Source: Hortaea werneckii
Taxonomy: Eukaryota > Ascomycota > Dothideomycetes > Mycosphaerellales > Teratosphaeriaceae
DNA: 64,000 nucleotides
Reading direction: 5' to 3'
Assembly: GCA_037044905.1 (NCBI GenBank)
Contig: JBAOKB010000011.1
Coordinates: forward strand, 1 to 64,000
Both the position numbers and the translations under genes were made by a program. Under the pieces are notes generated by a model. The model worked only from the letters and a program-made list of their open reading frames with translations, ran no database searches and was not told where the DNA came from. This document shows, in pieces, positions 30,517 to 42,802 of the stretch (positions are counted from its first letter, which is position 1; each line of letters starts with the position of its first letter).

Positions 30517-32039
30517 ATGGCGTAAGTATTCTCTTCTTGTCTGTCAGGTGTTCCAGCACCTTGGTAGGTCAGATGTGCTAACAACTTGGTAGGTATGTAT
30601 TCGCACTCAACAACGGCTACACTAGCCGCGAGCATGGCTACCAGACATACCACCTAGTGCCCAGCGAGGCTCCCATGCCGCCTCGCCCAGTGACTCCTCC
30701 CGCTCCATCCGAATGGATCCCCGGGGCGGTGCTGGAGCGCGATCCCGAACCTCCGGTGCGCCGCCCCTGGACGCCGGAGCCGGTCGTCGGGCCCAATAAT
30801 GGGCGAATCAGACGGCAGACTCGCCCAGAGACGCCTGAACCCGACGCATCGATCGCAGGCCCGGTGCTGGAGCGCAGTCCCGAGACTCCGGAGATGCGCC
30901 CTGGCACCCCTGAGAGGTTGACCACCCCGCATGACTGGAAGACGCTCACGCAGCAGGCTTCGCCGGCCGAGTCCGGTAAACTAGACGAGGATACCGCTTT
31001 TCCGATCGAATACCCAAAATACCATTTTGGGTTTATCGGCGAAGAACCGTCCAACAATCGCCCGAACAGTAACAACGGCAACGACAATTCTGCGACACTC
31101 CCGATCAGGCAAGCGCAATCCGTCACTGAGCATGGAAGACAATCTCTCACGTCGCTGCGCTTTAACCCAGAACACATTGCGGCGTTGCTTCGGTATGGCC
31201 AGATCGACGGCCTTGAATCTGCGACACGACTCATAAAACTTCGCGCCCAGGAAAATGAAAGACTGTCAACTAGTCATGGCGCCCAGATCGGTCGATTTCT
31301 GAAAGAGCTGAGGAGCGCTGCACTTCAACTCTGCGATAGCACTTCCTCCAGTCTTGATGTCGTTGATCGAGCCTCCCGGATTTTGCAGGGTGTCCAACCG
31401 CTGTTGCGCATTTTGACTGCTTCTTTCACACCAATCAGACTCTTCGACTGCCACGGACAGAAGATCAGGAATCGTGCTCCAAATTCAGCAGAGGTCCAGA
31501 TCTATGTCAACCGCTATGCGGTGGGTGAAGACGCGCCCGATCTAGGCATACATGTCAACCAATACATCGAAGATCTGTGTGTCGTCATGGACATGATACC
31601 AGCGGCACAGCAAGTCGTGATTAGTCAGGCTCTTGCCCGTCCAAGGCGCCTTCCGTTCCAGATGCCATCGCGTATCGGACACGCTGCGCTTTCTTCAGAC
31701 GATGCATATACGGGGGTTGTATTGCCAACATTACCTGGTACCACTGAGTACCTTGTCGACGAGAATGGATCACGTTTATCATCAAGGGACGCCATCCGCA
31801 GGCACGGGGAGACTCACATGGCTGGGTTTCTGGATGCACATCGTCGCGGAATCTCTACTACACAGGGGTACGCCGAGATTGGGTTACAGTTCACAAGGTT
31901 GCGTAATCTGTACCACTTTACAGCATCTCCTCACCTCATCTTGGTGGCAGATTGGTACGACCAATTCTTGACCTCGTTTGATGAGCCTTCTCTGTGGAAC
32001 ATGTACCCTGATGACACGCCGGCTACCAACTTCCTATGA
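30517..32039 (+). CDS. Hypothetical proline-rich protein, two exons
   Basis: A tiny first exon (30517-30521, ATGGC) is joined over a 71-nt intron (30522-30592: GTAAGT, GTGCTAAC, GGTAG) to exon 2 (30593-32039), giving 483 aa. The spliced N-terminus reads MAYVFALNNGYTSREHGYQ. Residues ~25-105 are Pro/Arg/Glu-rich and contain two degenerate copies of a G-x-VLER-x-PE-x-P-x(3)-RP-x-TPE unit. The remaining ~350 residues look folded, mostly helical, with no known domain (LTSLRFNPEHIAALLRYGQ, RLFDCHGQKIRNRAPNS, AADWYDQFLTSF-like end). It is the last gene before the transposon island. Confidence 0.7.
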
Positions 32040-32637
32040 AGACAGACGGTCCAGACTTGCATCCACAAAGGGCTTTGAGAGATTGCTGGGTGACTCTTCT
32101 TTGTAGGACCCTTACGGTAATGATGGGCCGGCTGGAGGCTTTTCATCCAAGCACGCGGTCCAAACACGCATCCACGGTGGGCTTTGAGAGATTGATTGAT
32201 GCTCTACCGTGCTGAGAGGCGACTTGCTGCAGAAGCGAGAACATGACTGCCGAAGGTTACCAGGGAGGACTGGGCTAGAGATTTTCCTTGGTGCTATGAG
32301 TTCGCGGGAGTACTGTAATTTTAGAGCGTCGTTTCTAATATTGACATACAGCTTAGTGATAGCAATGAGATAGAAATCATGCAGTCAAGCGTCCCACAAT
32401 CTGATGACTGCTAACCTGGTACAGCCCGATGTAGGTAGCTTTGGAGGGTCAGTTAGGATGACAATGTGAAAGATGTCAGCAATGTAAGCTTTCGTTGTCA
32501 ACTATGGATTGAAGAGCTTGGAGGAGCGTCCATGACAGAATTGAGTTGTCTTTGGCAACAAGTCAGGTTCCGTGTCGTCCAGCTTTTCTTGCCCGGGCGA
32601 GCTAGGCCAATGTCACCCACTTGACTGTAAGTTCAAG
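32040..32637. other. Intergenic, normal composition, up to island edge
   Basis: 3' flank of the proline-rich gene. Contains a repeated phrase near 32040-32190 (GACGGTCCAGACTTGCATCC / CGGTCCAAACACGCATCC, each followed by an a-GGGCTTTGAGAGATTG string), a short imperfect direct duplication about 110 bp apart. No gene seen. Confidence 0.5.
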
Positions 32638-32651
32638 AATTCATGGGCCCA
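32638..32651 (+). repeat. Left inverted terminal repeat of D
   Basis: AATTCATGGGCCCA, the reverse complement of 61102-61115; marks the sharp change from normal to AT-rich composition. Confidence 0.65.
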
Positions 32652-32895
32652 GCCGAGGTAACCCCGCTTACTAAATTTACTACTATTTAGCTTCCAAGCA
32701 GTAGGGCACTTTACTAAAAGCTTATACACACTTAATTTTTTTATAATATAGTCTATAGAGAGCACTAAAAATAAAGCCTATAGGAGCTCCCGAAAAGGTA
32801 TTATTATTAAAGCTCTATAGTAGCCTCTCTACTAAGGCCCTTGTTTATCTACCCCTTTACTCTTATTACTACTAGCTACTTCGATAGAGGGTTAC

Positions 32896-33062
32896 TATTA
32901 TAGGAAAGTAACGTATATATAGAAGTATCTTGTAGGTATTTAATAAGTTTAATAAAGGAGATAGAAATAGATATACTAGTCTCCTAATAGAAAGTCTTAG
33001 TATACGCTAAGTATTCTAGGTATAGTAACGTCTATATTCTACTTTAAGCCTTACCTATTATA
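32896..33062 (-). repeat. LTR of element B (left, 3' LTR)
   Basis: 167 bp, inverted relative to the LTRs of A and clearly homologous to them, with transition-type differences. Confidence 0.8.
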
Positions 33063-33476
33063 ATACCCCTCTTCTCCTCTCGTGCTCTCTAGGGAAAAGA
33101 ATTTAGAAGCCTATAGTTATTTATAGCTTTTCCTCTTTTATATTTATAAATAAATTAAAATTTTGTTATATATATATATTAGTAATTTTAGCTATCTAAT
33201 ATAGAGATCTTAGAACCTATACGTTCTTCCTTCTTTTATTTAAGTAATACTTATTTATTTACTATTGTTTTTACTTTATAGTAAGTAAAGATAATATTAT
33301 AAATTACTAATTTTAAGCAAAATATTTAGGTAACTAGCTATTTATAATTATTTTTACTTTATTTAGCTACTTTTACTTCTATAGGCTTTACTTTACCTCC
33401 TTATTATTATATACTACTATTATAATAACTATAATATAAAACTCTAAAGCCTTTCCTTTTTAAACTCTCTTCTTTA

Positions 33477-33566
33477 TAATAATAATAATAGTAATAGTAG
33501 TAGTAGTAGTAATAGTAATAGTAACAATAATAATAATAATAACAATAGTAGTAGTAGTAGTAGTAG
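33477..33566. repeat. TAG/TAA microsatellite of element B, split by A
   Basis: Imperfect (tag)n/(taa)n tract belonging to B; it continues at 40259-40278 on the other side of A. A itself carries the counterpart at about 39570-39680. Confidence 0.8.
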
Positions 33567-33733
33567 TATAATAGGTAAGGCCTAAAGTAGAGTATAGATA
33601 TTACTATACCTAGAATATTTAGCGCGTACTAAAACTTTCTACTAGGAGACTAGCGTATCTATTTCTATCTCCCTTATCGAACTTATTAGATACCTACGAG
33701 ATATTTCTATATATACGTTGCTTTCCTATAATA
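33567..33733 (+). repeat. 5' LTR of element A
   Basis: 167 bp, TATAATAGG...CCTATAATA, homologous to 40092-40258 with scattered transitions. Confidence 0.85.
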
Positions 33734-36700
33734 TTAAGCTTAATTACTATAAATCTAGATCTATTTAATAATAGGTTTATACTAGAATCTAGGTTATCCT
33801 CCTTAGAGAATACTATATTACTATATAAGGCTATAGTAGCTAAACTATAAGGGTTTATTTAGTAGTTATATTATAGACAAGAGAGACTAGAAGCTAAATT
33901 AGTATATACTTAGACTACGTAAGAATTAATAGAGAATATATAATCGCGAGGGGGATCCTACTTTAAAGGTAAGGGAGCCTCTATTTAAGCTCTAATAGTT
34001 AGGATAGTAGATATACTCTTTATAAGTTCTTAGTTTAAGTCTAATATAGAACTATTAGGACTAAGAGAATAGAAACTACTAAAATAGAATAGGAGAGCTA
34101 AAACCTTCTATAATTATTTAATATATTTTAGAAGCTTATATAGAATAAGGTCTAGCCTAAAACCTATACTCTTAGTCGATTACTACTAGGATACCGTTTA
34201 TAATACTCTTCTAATATAAGAACGAGCCTATATATAGTATTTCTAGAAGAAGGGATATATAATAAAAAGTAAAGACCCTAAAGCTTTCTTCGCATAACTC
34301 GAAAATGTTTTTATAGATAGTAATAAATAAATAAAGGTACTTAAATAGCTTATAAACCTTAGATATACTATAGGATAACTATAGTACGAGTACTAGCTAG
34401 AATTTAATAGGCTTCTACTTAGTACTAGTAGAGAGAGCTTCTTAGATACTATAAAGATTAGGTACTTACGTAATACCTTTTCGAACTCTATAAAGATATA
34501 TATAGTATTTATACTAAAAACTAATAACTATTATTATTTCTTAAAGGAAGTAAAGTATATTATAATAAATTTAGAGGCAACTAACTAGTTTAAGGTAGCC
34601 TATAAGAAATAGGCTAAGAAATACTAGAATTCTATAATAAAAATAATAGTTACTACGCAAATCCTAGGTATACTTGCTATTACTTAGGTTAATATTAATA
34701 GGGATATAATTATAGCCCTAACTTAACCTACTAAAGGGCGAAATAGAAATCGCGGAGTGTATAACAAAAGGAGTAAATAACGCGTAAAGTAGATTAATAA
34801 TACTAAAAAAGAAAGGCGCTAAGAGAATAAGCTCTATTTCTACTATAGAAGGTCTAGCTATTATATTCGCGAATGTCTATATATTTTAGCGTTAAAGCCT
34901 ACTACTATTAATACGGTTATAGCTTAACCTATACTAGAGACTAATAAAGAAAGCTTAGAGGCTAAAGACTAGTTAGAAAAAGAATAACTCCTACTTATAG
35001 TTAGGAGTTAAGGGTAGAGAAGAGGCTAGTAAAGAAGTAGAGAGCGGTCTAAAAAGAAATAAATAGGAACCTAGTATATACTAATATACTTCTAAATATA
35101 AATATCCGAACTTCTACTTTTATTAATAAAGGCTACTAATACTATACTATAATTAATAGAGACCTAGCTAAAGGACTCGGACTTAATATAATTAGTTAGA
35201 AAACCTATAAAATAAAAGGTACGTCGAAGGCTATATAAAAATTATATATCGAAGGAGTAGTCGCTTTTTATATAGAAATCTTAGGGTTTTAATAGGAAGT
35301 ATACGTATATATTATATTAAACCTATTATTCTTAGTAATACTAGGGAACCTATAGAAAGTATATAATAAAGTTAGGACTACACCTAAAAAGTATTAGTTC
35401 TATTATAGTAGAGTAAATAAATAGGTCTAAAAAGGATATAACTACTATAAATATAAGGACTTTAGAAACTTTTCGATAGTTGCTATAATAGTATTAGAAG
35501 ATATTTAGAAGGCTCTTAAGAAGAAGGAGTACCCTATAATAGAAGCCCTATAATAGAGCCTTCTACCTAAGGTATAAGACCTAGCTCTACTATTTAATCG
35601 TTAAAAAACTAAAAAACTAGCTCCTTATAGAAAGGGGATTAATTATAAAATCGAAATCTAAAAGAATCTAGATAGATCTCTACCTTTTCTATTCTAGGGC
35701 CTATTATATAGTATATTTAAGAAGGAATTACTAGTACTTTATAAATTGCTAGATAAGCTTTTAGTAAATAGTTATATTTGGCTAGCGAAATTAGAAGCCG
35801 CGTTTCTAATACTTTTTGTTAGAAAACTAGAAGGTAGGTTAAGGTTCTATTATAATTTTTAAGTATTAAATACTATTATTAAACATAATAGGTACCCTCT
35901 ACCTCTTATTTTAGAGACCTTACAAAATTTTATAGAGGCTAATTAGTTAATTAAGGTAGATATTATATTAGTCTTTTACTAGATCTAAATGTCCCTAGGA
36001 TATAAGTATAAAATAGCCTTTTAGACCTAATTCGGATTTTTTAAATAATTAGTAATACTATTTAGTTTATTTAGGGCCCTAGCAACTTTTTAATAGTATA
36101 TTAATACTCTATTTTAGGACTAGCTAGATGTTTATGCCTTAGCCTATACTAATAATATAGTAATCTACTTCTATAGGATATAGAAGGATTATTTCTAGAA
36201 GGTATAAACTATACTCTAAAAATTTTTTAATAGTAGCCTCTATTTAGACCCTATTAAGAGTAAATTCGTATATAAAGAGATTAAGTATTTTAGGTATATT
36301 ATTTATACTAATAGTAGTAGGGTAGGCCCTAATATAAAAAAGGTAGATATTATATAAAATTAGAAGGGACCTACTATTTAAAAAAAGGTTTACCGATTTT
36401 TTAGGTTCGCGAACTACTACTAGATATTTATACCTAACTACTTAAAGATAGTAGTATCTCTTATAGTATTAACTAGAAAAGGGACCCTATTTTTTTAGAA
36501 AAAAAACGAGAACTATATATTCTAGAAGTTAAAAACTAAATATTATAGCGCTTCGGTACTTTTTTATTAAGATCCGACTCTTCCGACCTTTTTAAAAATA
36601 GACTATAGTAGATTCGCTTTAGGTAGTACTCTTATCTAAAAAAAGGATAGAGTCTAATATCTAGTAGGCTTCTTTTTACAAAAATTAAATAAGGCTAAAA

Positions 36701-39700
36701 TTAACTATAATATCTATAATAAGGAGATGCTTATAATTATATAAAGTATTAAGTTTTAGGTACCTAAGCTAAAAGTATATAGCCCCTTTATTATTTAGAT
36801 AGACTATAAGAACCTAGAGTACTTTATAATTAAGAGATACCTCTCTAAGAGATAGATTTAGTAGTATAAGACTTTATTAAACTACTAGTTCTTACTAGTA
36901 TATCGCCTAGGGGCTAAAGTAATTGTTCTAAACGCTCTATTAAAAAGAGAGTAGGATACGCTAGAAGAGAGCGACAAGGCCTTATAATTCTAATGTTTTT
37001 TAGAACTAGAAAGTATAAAGAATTAGCTAGGGCTAGTAGAAGACAATATAAGCGACCCTAAACTACTAATTCTCGCTATAGAAATAAAGTTAATAGAAGA
37101 GTAGGATCCTAGAGTTTCTACTATAGAAAGTATTAGTTTTTTTTAGAATAAAAGTATAAATTAACTATAGAAGGAAACTAAAGAGAAAGACACTCTATAT
37201 TAACTTATATACTAGGCTATAACTATAGGACTCTATACTTTATTATTAGAAATTAAAGTTAAAATTTAAATAGAAGACTATACGATTAACTAAAAGGGAA
37301 ACTTATATTATCGCGGAAAACTATAAGTACTAGAAGCCCTAGTATTAATAGAGTCTAAATATAAAAACCTAGATACTATTATACTATAAGCTAACACCCT
37401 AAGGACTCGTATTATTTAGTCTATATATAATTTATTAGTCTATAACTATCTTAGATAGAATACTATAACTACTATAATAGGTCGAGACTTCTATTAGCCC
37501 CTATAGTCTTACTAAGTCTACTAGTTCCTAAAGAATTATAATTACTATAGAAGAAATAAGATATAGAAAGAATATAAGTATAGGCTCCTAAAACTACTTC
37601 TAGTTCCTAACCGTTTTTTTTAGGAAATCTCTATAAACTTTATAATAGACCTACTAAATTCTAAAAGTAATTGTTATCTATAGGTAATTAAAGACTATCT
37701 ATCGAAGTAGGTAGTCCTCGAGCTAATATTTAGTATAAAAGCCGAGAAGTATACTATAAAATTTATAGACTACTAGATAAAATACTATAGACTCCTAAGG
37801 GCTATTATTAGTAATAGAGGGACGAACTAGACTAATACTTTCTAGAAGGAGCTCTATAAACTACTTAGTATAAACTAGAGACTAAGTTCTATATACTACC
37901 TATAAATAGATAGAAGACCTAAAAGGTTAAACTAAGAGGTATAAGTCTACCTCTACTATTATATTAATTATAAGTAGAATAATTAGAAAAAGTAGCTTTT
38001 TACCGCTAAGTTAGTTTTAAATAGATAATATTATATAGGGATTAGTATAAGCCCTTTCTTTATTATTTATAAATATAAAGTACCCTTTACTATAGTATTA
38101 TATTTAGAACTAAGCGAAAATAGTAAGCTCTCTACTATTTAAAGAATTAAAAGCTTTACTAAAAAGATTAATAAAATCTCGAGCCTATACTAGATTAGTA
38201 TAGCTATTACTATATAGAAATAGAAGGAGTCTACTAATTATATAAAGTACTTAGTACTAATATACTATATTAATAATAAAGTATAGCTAGATTTTAGAAA
38301 TTATAATACTAAATAGTTAAAGAGGAATCTTAATATAAAATATAGAAAATATACTATAACTAAGGTATTATTATTAGCTTTTATAAGATTAGAAGGTATA
38401 CTAAATAATATCTACCTAGTATTTTATACTAACCTCTTCTAACTAGTAGTTATAGACCTATTACCTAAATAGACCTCTAATAACAATTAACTAGACCTAG
38501 TATTTATAGAATTTTATTTAAAATAAGAGGTAAAAAAGATTAAAAAAACGCAATAGAAAAAGAGAGATTAAGGAAGGAAATATAAAGTCCTAGTAAAGTA
38601 GGCTAGATATTATAAGAAGATTTAGGAACCCTTTAAAAACCTAATTAATAATAAAACCTTAAATAAATTCGAAAAGATATATAAGAAGGTAGAGGAATAT
38701 AATAGACCTTTAGATAAGTAGAAGAGAGTAGTTAGGAGAAAAATGTTAGTAAAATAAAGGTTATATATTAGATTTAAATATTAATAAAAAAAAAGATTTT
38801 AAAAATAAGGAAAATACTAAAAATATTATTAAAGAACTATTTATATAGACTTAGCTATAAAACTCCTAAAAACCGAAACTAATATAAAAACTATCTAATT
38901 ACTATAATAAGCCCCTAGTATTAAGGTAGAGGGAATACTACTAGTATTAGAAAAGCTCGGTTAGTAAAGAAAAATACCTAGAATTAGAAGAATATACTTA
39001 TGTCTACTTTTATTAGGCTACTATATTTACTACTATATTTATTACCTTATAGGCAATATTACTAAATATACTAATTAGTAAGAGAAAATACTTAGAATAC
39101 TAAAATACTATATACTTAGAAAGTAGGCTAGTAGCCTAAATAGGCTTTAAGGCCTTCTAGGCCTTAAGGACCTTATATAGGTCCGCGTACGCCTTATCCT
39201 TAAATTAGTTAGTTAGGACTATAGAAAAATACTTAGAGACTAGATTTCTTACTTCTTATACTAATAGGAGTAGGTCTATATAGAGTATATAATATAGGCT
39301 AATATAGGGCTAGCTTAGTTAGTAACATTTTTCTCTTAGAGTCTAAAATTATATATAGGTTCTAGTAATTCTTATACTCTTTAGTATATTACTTATAGGT
39401 ATAGGAGCGGGTAGACTAGGTAATATTAGGAGACTATATAAAAATATCTAGAAGCTAAGAATTATATCTCTTAGTCGCAATAGTCGATACTAGTATTAGT
39501 ATAACTAATATAATAAATAAAAGTAGACATCTAAATCTAGTTAGAAATGCTTAGAACCTAAGAATCTAGTACTATTTACTACTACTACTATTACTACTAC
39601 TACTACTATTATTGTTATTATTATTGTTATTACTATTGCCGTTACTACTACTACTACTATTACTATTATTATTATTATAAAGAAGAGAGTTCGAAAAGGA

Positions 39701-40091
39701 GAGGCTTTAGAGTTTTATATTATAGTTATTATAATAGTAGTATATAATAATAAGGAGGTAAAGTAAAATCTATAGAAGTAAAGGTAGCTAAATAAAATAA
39801 AAATAATTGCGGATAGCTAGTTACTTAAATATTTTACTTAGAATTAGTAATTTATAATATTGTCTTTACTTATTATAAAATAAAGGCGATAGTAAGTAAA
39901 TAAATATTACTTAAGTAAAAAAAGAAAGAACGCGTAGGTTTTAAGATCTTTATATTAAATAGCTAAAGTTATTAATATATATATATAACAAAATTTTAGT
40001 TTACTTATAAATATAAAAGAGGGAAAGCTATAAATAATTATAGGCTTTCGAATTCTTTTCCCTAAAAAGCATAAGGGAAGGAGGGGGGTAT
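33734..40091 (+). pseudogene. Degenerate gag-pol of element A
   Basis: No open frame of 60 codons remains. RT, RNase H and integrase order is recognisable only by ignoring TAG/TAA stops, many at positions where TGG or CAG would be expected. The island-wide shift to TA-rich codons is typical of RIP. Confidence 0.75.
39570..39680. repeat. TAC/TAT microsatellite in element A
   Basis: Imperfect trinucleotide tract (actactactact, ttattattatt) near the 3' end of A; reverse counterpart of the tract in B into which A inserted. Confidence 0.8.
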
Positions 40092-40258
40092 TATAATAGG
40101 CAAGGCCTAAAGTAGAGTATAGACATTACTATACTTAGAATACTTAGCGCGTACTAAGACTTTCTACTAGGAGACTAGCGTATCTATTTCTATTTCCCTT
40201 ATCGAACTTATTAGATACCTACGAGATACTTCTATATATATATTACTTTCCTATAACA
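40092..40258 (+). repeat. 3' LTR of element A
   Basis: 167 bp, TATAATAGG...CCTATAACA; followed by the agtag duplication. Confidence 0.85.
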
Positions 40259-41790
40259 AGTAGTAGTAGTAAATAGTACTAGATTCTTAGGTTCTAGGCA
40301 TTTCTAACTAGATTTAGATGTCTATTCTTATTTATTATATCGGTTATATTAATACTAGTATCGACTATTATAACTAAAAGGTATAATTCTCGGCTTCTAG
40401 ATATTTTTATATAGTCTCCTAATATTGCTTAGTCTACCTACTCCTACGCCTATAAGTAATATACTAAAGAGTATAAGAATTACTAGGACCTATATATAAT
40501 CCTAGACTCTAAGAGAAAAACGTCGCTAACTAAGCTAGCCCTATATTAGTTTATATTATATACTCTATATAGACTCGCTCCTACTAGTATAAGAAATAAG
40601 AAATCTAGTCTCTAAGCGTTTTTTTATAGTTCTAGCTAACTAGTTTAGGGATAAAGTATATATAAACCTATATAAGGTCCTTAAGGCTTAGAAGGCCTTA
40701 AAGCCTATTTAGGCTACTAGCCTACTTTCTAAATATATAGTATTTTAATATTCTAAGTATTTTCTCTCGCTAATTAGTATATTTAGTAATATTATTTATA
40801 AGGTAACAAATATAGTAGTAAATATTATAGCCTAATAAAGGTAGATATAAGTATATTCTTCTAATTCTAAGCATTTTTCCTCGCTAACTAAGCTTTTCTA
40901 ATACTAGTAGTATTCCCCTTATTTTAATATTAAGGGCTCGTTATAGTAACTAGGTAGTTTTTATATTAGTTTTAGTCTCTAAGGATTTTATAGCTAAGTC
41001 TATATAGATAGTTTTTTAATAATATTTTTAGTATTTTCTTTATTTTTAAAATCTTTTTTTTTATTAATATTTAAATCTAATATATAACCCTTACTTTACT
41101 AACATTTTTCTTCTAACTACTCTTTTCTACTCGTTTAAGGGTCTATTATACTCCTCTACCCTTTTATATATCTTTTTAAATTTGTCTAAGGCTTTATTAT
41201 TAACTAGGTTTTTAAAGGGTTCCTAAGTTTTTTTATAGTATTTAGTTTACTTTACTAGGACTTCGTATTTCCTTCCTTAACCTCTCTTTTTCTATTACGC
41301 TTTTTTAATCCTTTTTATTTTCTACTTTAGGTAAAATTCTATAAGTACTAAGTCTAGTTAATTATTATTAAAGGTCTATCTAGATAATAGGTTTATAGCT
41401 ACTAATTAAAGGAGGTTAGTATAAAATACTAGGTAGATATTATTTAGTATACCTTCTAATCTTATAAAAGCTAGTAATAATACTTTAGCTATAATATATT
41501 TTTTATATTTTATATTAAGATTCCTTTTTAGCTATTTAGTATTATAATTTCTAAGGTCTAGCTATATTTTATTACTAATATAGTATATTAGTACTAGGTA
41601 CTTTATATAGTTAATAGACTCCTCCTATTTCTATATAGTAGTAGCTATACTAGTCTAGTATAGGCTCGAGATTTTGTTAATCTTTTTAGTAAAACTTTTA
41701 ACTCTTTAAATAATAGAGAGCTTACTATTTTTATTTAGTTCCGAATATAATACTATAATAAAAGGTATTTTATATCTATAAGTAATAAAG

Positions 41791-42192
41791 TGTTGCGACC
41801 CTACGAAGTAGTGTCACGGGTTTAGAGCTCTTTGGAACAGATGTGTCAAGACAACTGGGTTGTGGGATAACTGATTGTGACAAGGCTGTTGGGTCTCTAC
41901 CTAACAGTCGGATTGCAACATGAGTTGAACACACGAACTCCTAATGAGAAACGTGCCTAGTTATATACATAAGAGATTCGTGTCTTCATGCATCTGATCG
42001 CCTGGTCGCTCAGCGATCAGTCGCTCAGTGATCGCTCGGTCGCTCGTCGACCAGTCGACCACTTGCATATATGCAGTCAGTCGCCTGCCAAGGCAGCGCT
42101 CACTTGCATACTGGTCACGTGACCCTTGTCTCCTCTGGCCCCTACTGGCCAATCGCTTCGGGTCTGACCGTCTCGTGACCGTGCTCGTAACA
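41791..42192 (-). repeat. 3' LTR of C1
   Basis: 402 bp; appears identical by eye to the three other C LTRs. Confidence 0.95.
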
Positions 42193-42205
42193 CCATCCCC
42201 CTTTC
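42193..42205 (-). other. Polypurine tract of C1
   Basis: GAAAGGGGGATGG on the minus strand, directly abutting the 3' LTR, as needed for plus-strand DNA priming. Confidence 0.75.
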
Positions 42206-42289
42206 AGCCTAGCTTCGTCCCTGAAGCTTATGATGTCGCTGTCCCCCGCGTTCCTTTTGTAACAGTTTGTAGCAGTCTTTCTTCCTACG

Positions 42290-42802
42290 ATGTCTCTGCA
42301 ACCAGAAACTTCTTCTTCCAAGAAAAGACGCTCGCGTCTGGCTGCCGAAATTGAAAGGAACGGTCGTCCTGTCTTCTTCCCGTGTGAACGTTGTTCTACA
42401 CACAACCATCTTTGCATCATCATGTCGAACTCAACCAACCTTCGGTGTTCCGAATGCGTCCGTCAAGGCAAGAAATGCGTCAACATGTCTTGGGAATCCT
42501 TAGACCGAACTCGGGAGGAGTACCAGCGCAAGGTGGATGAGGATGAAGAGTTGTTGGCTACCGTGATGGCTCGGTTAATGCGAAACAAGAAGATCCTTCG
42601 TCAAGCTGAAGGTCGGGCGGCTCGGAAAGCCGAATGCCTTGCGTCGGAAATGGATGCAGAGGGCGCGTTTGAGGCTGAAGAGAATTGTCCTGCGGCGGCT
42701 GCTACTGTGGGCCTTACTCCCCTGATGATGGAGACCCTGGGGAATATGGATCAATCCCTTTCCTTCTCCGGTGGTACTGGTGTAGCAACTTCGGGCAATT
42801 AA
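42290..42802 (+). CDS. Antisense Zn2Cys6-like zinc-cluster protein carried by C1
   Basis: 170 aa on the strand opposite gag-pol, between pol and the 3' LTR, overlapping the last 89 nt of pol. A basic stretch SSSKKRRSRLAAEIER could serve as a nuclear signal. Six cysteines at residues 32, 35, 42, 53, 56 and 63 have spacing C-x2-C-x6-C-x10-C-x2-C-x6-C, which fits the fungal Gal4-type Zn(II)2Cys6 pattern, although the usual basic residues of the first half are missing. A predicted coiled coil follows (RTREEYQRKVDEDEELLATV onward), as in Gal4-type dimers, then an acidic/hydrophobic tail. The 97 nt between LTR and ATG are pyrimidine-rich and the LTR has TATA-like sequence on this strand too, so LTR-driven antisense expression is conceivable. 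Same predicted sequence in C2. Confidence 0.7.
   Translation: MSLQPETSSSKKRRSRLAAEIERNGRPVFFPCERCSTHNHLCIIMSNSTNLRCSECVRQGKKCVNMSWESLDRTREEYQRKVDEDEELLATVMARLMRNKKILRQAEGRAARKAECLASEMDAEGAFEAEENCPAAAATVGLTPLMMETLGNMDQSLSFSGGTGVATSGN

Larger units (their letters stand above)
33567..40258 (+). mobile_element. RIP-mutated Ty3/Gypsy element A inserted in B
   Basis: 6,692 bp with 167-bp LTRs and a 5-bp target duplication agtag (33562-33566 and 40259-40263). Reading through stops on the plus strand recovers Gypsy signatures: a reverse-transcriptase YTNNIVIYF at 36145 (YxDD with both Asp changed to Asn), an RNase H DYKNLEYF at 36802, a following CLxRRQ-like segment and LVYRLGAK, and an integrase ISNRGTN core at 37807 (Asp to Asn) with LNQEVQVYL downstream. 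Both Asp-to-Asn changes are what G-to-A RIP mutation produces. Non-coding now. Confidence 0.85.

Noticed and set aside
33477..33566. Possible CRISPR-like array (regular short repeats)
   Set aside because: It is a simple TAG/TAA microsatellite without unique spacers; eukaryotic genome.
41961..42152. 63-codon open frame repeated inside the C LTRs
   Set aside because: Lies in LTR regulatory sequence and recurs because the LTR recurs; no evidence of coding.
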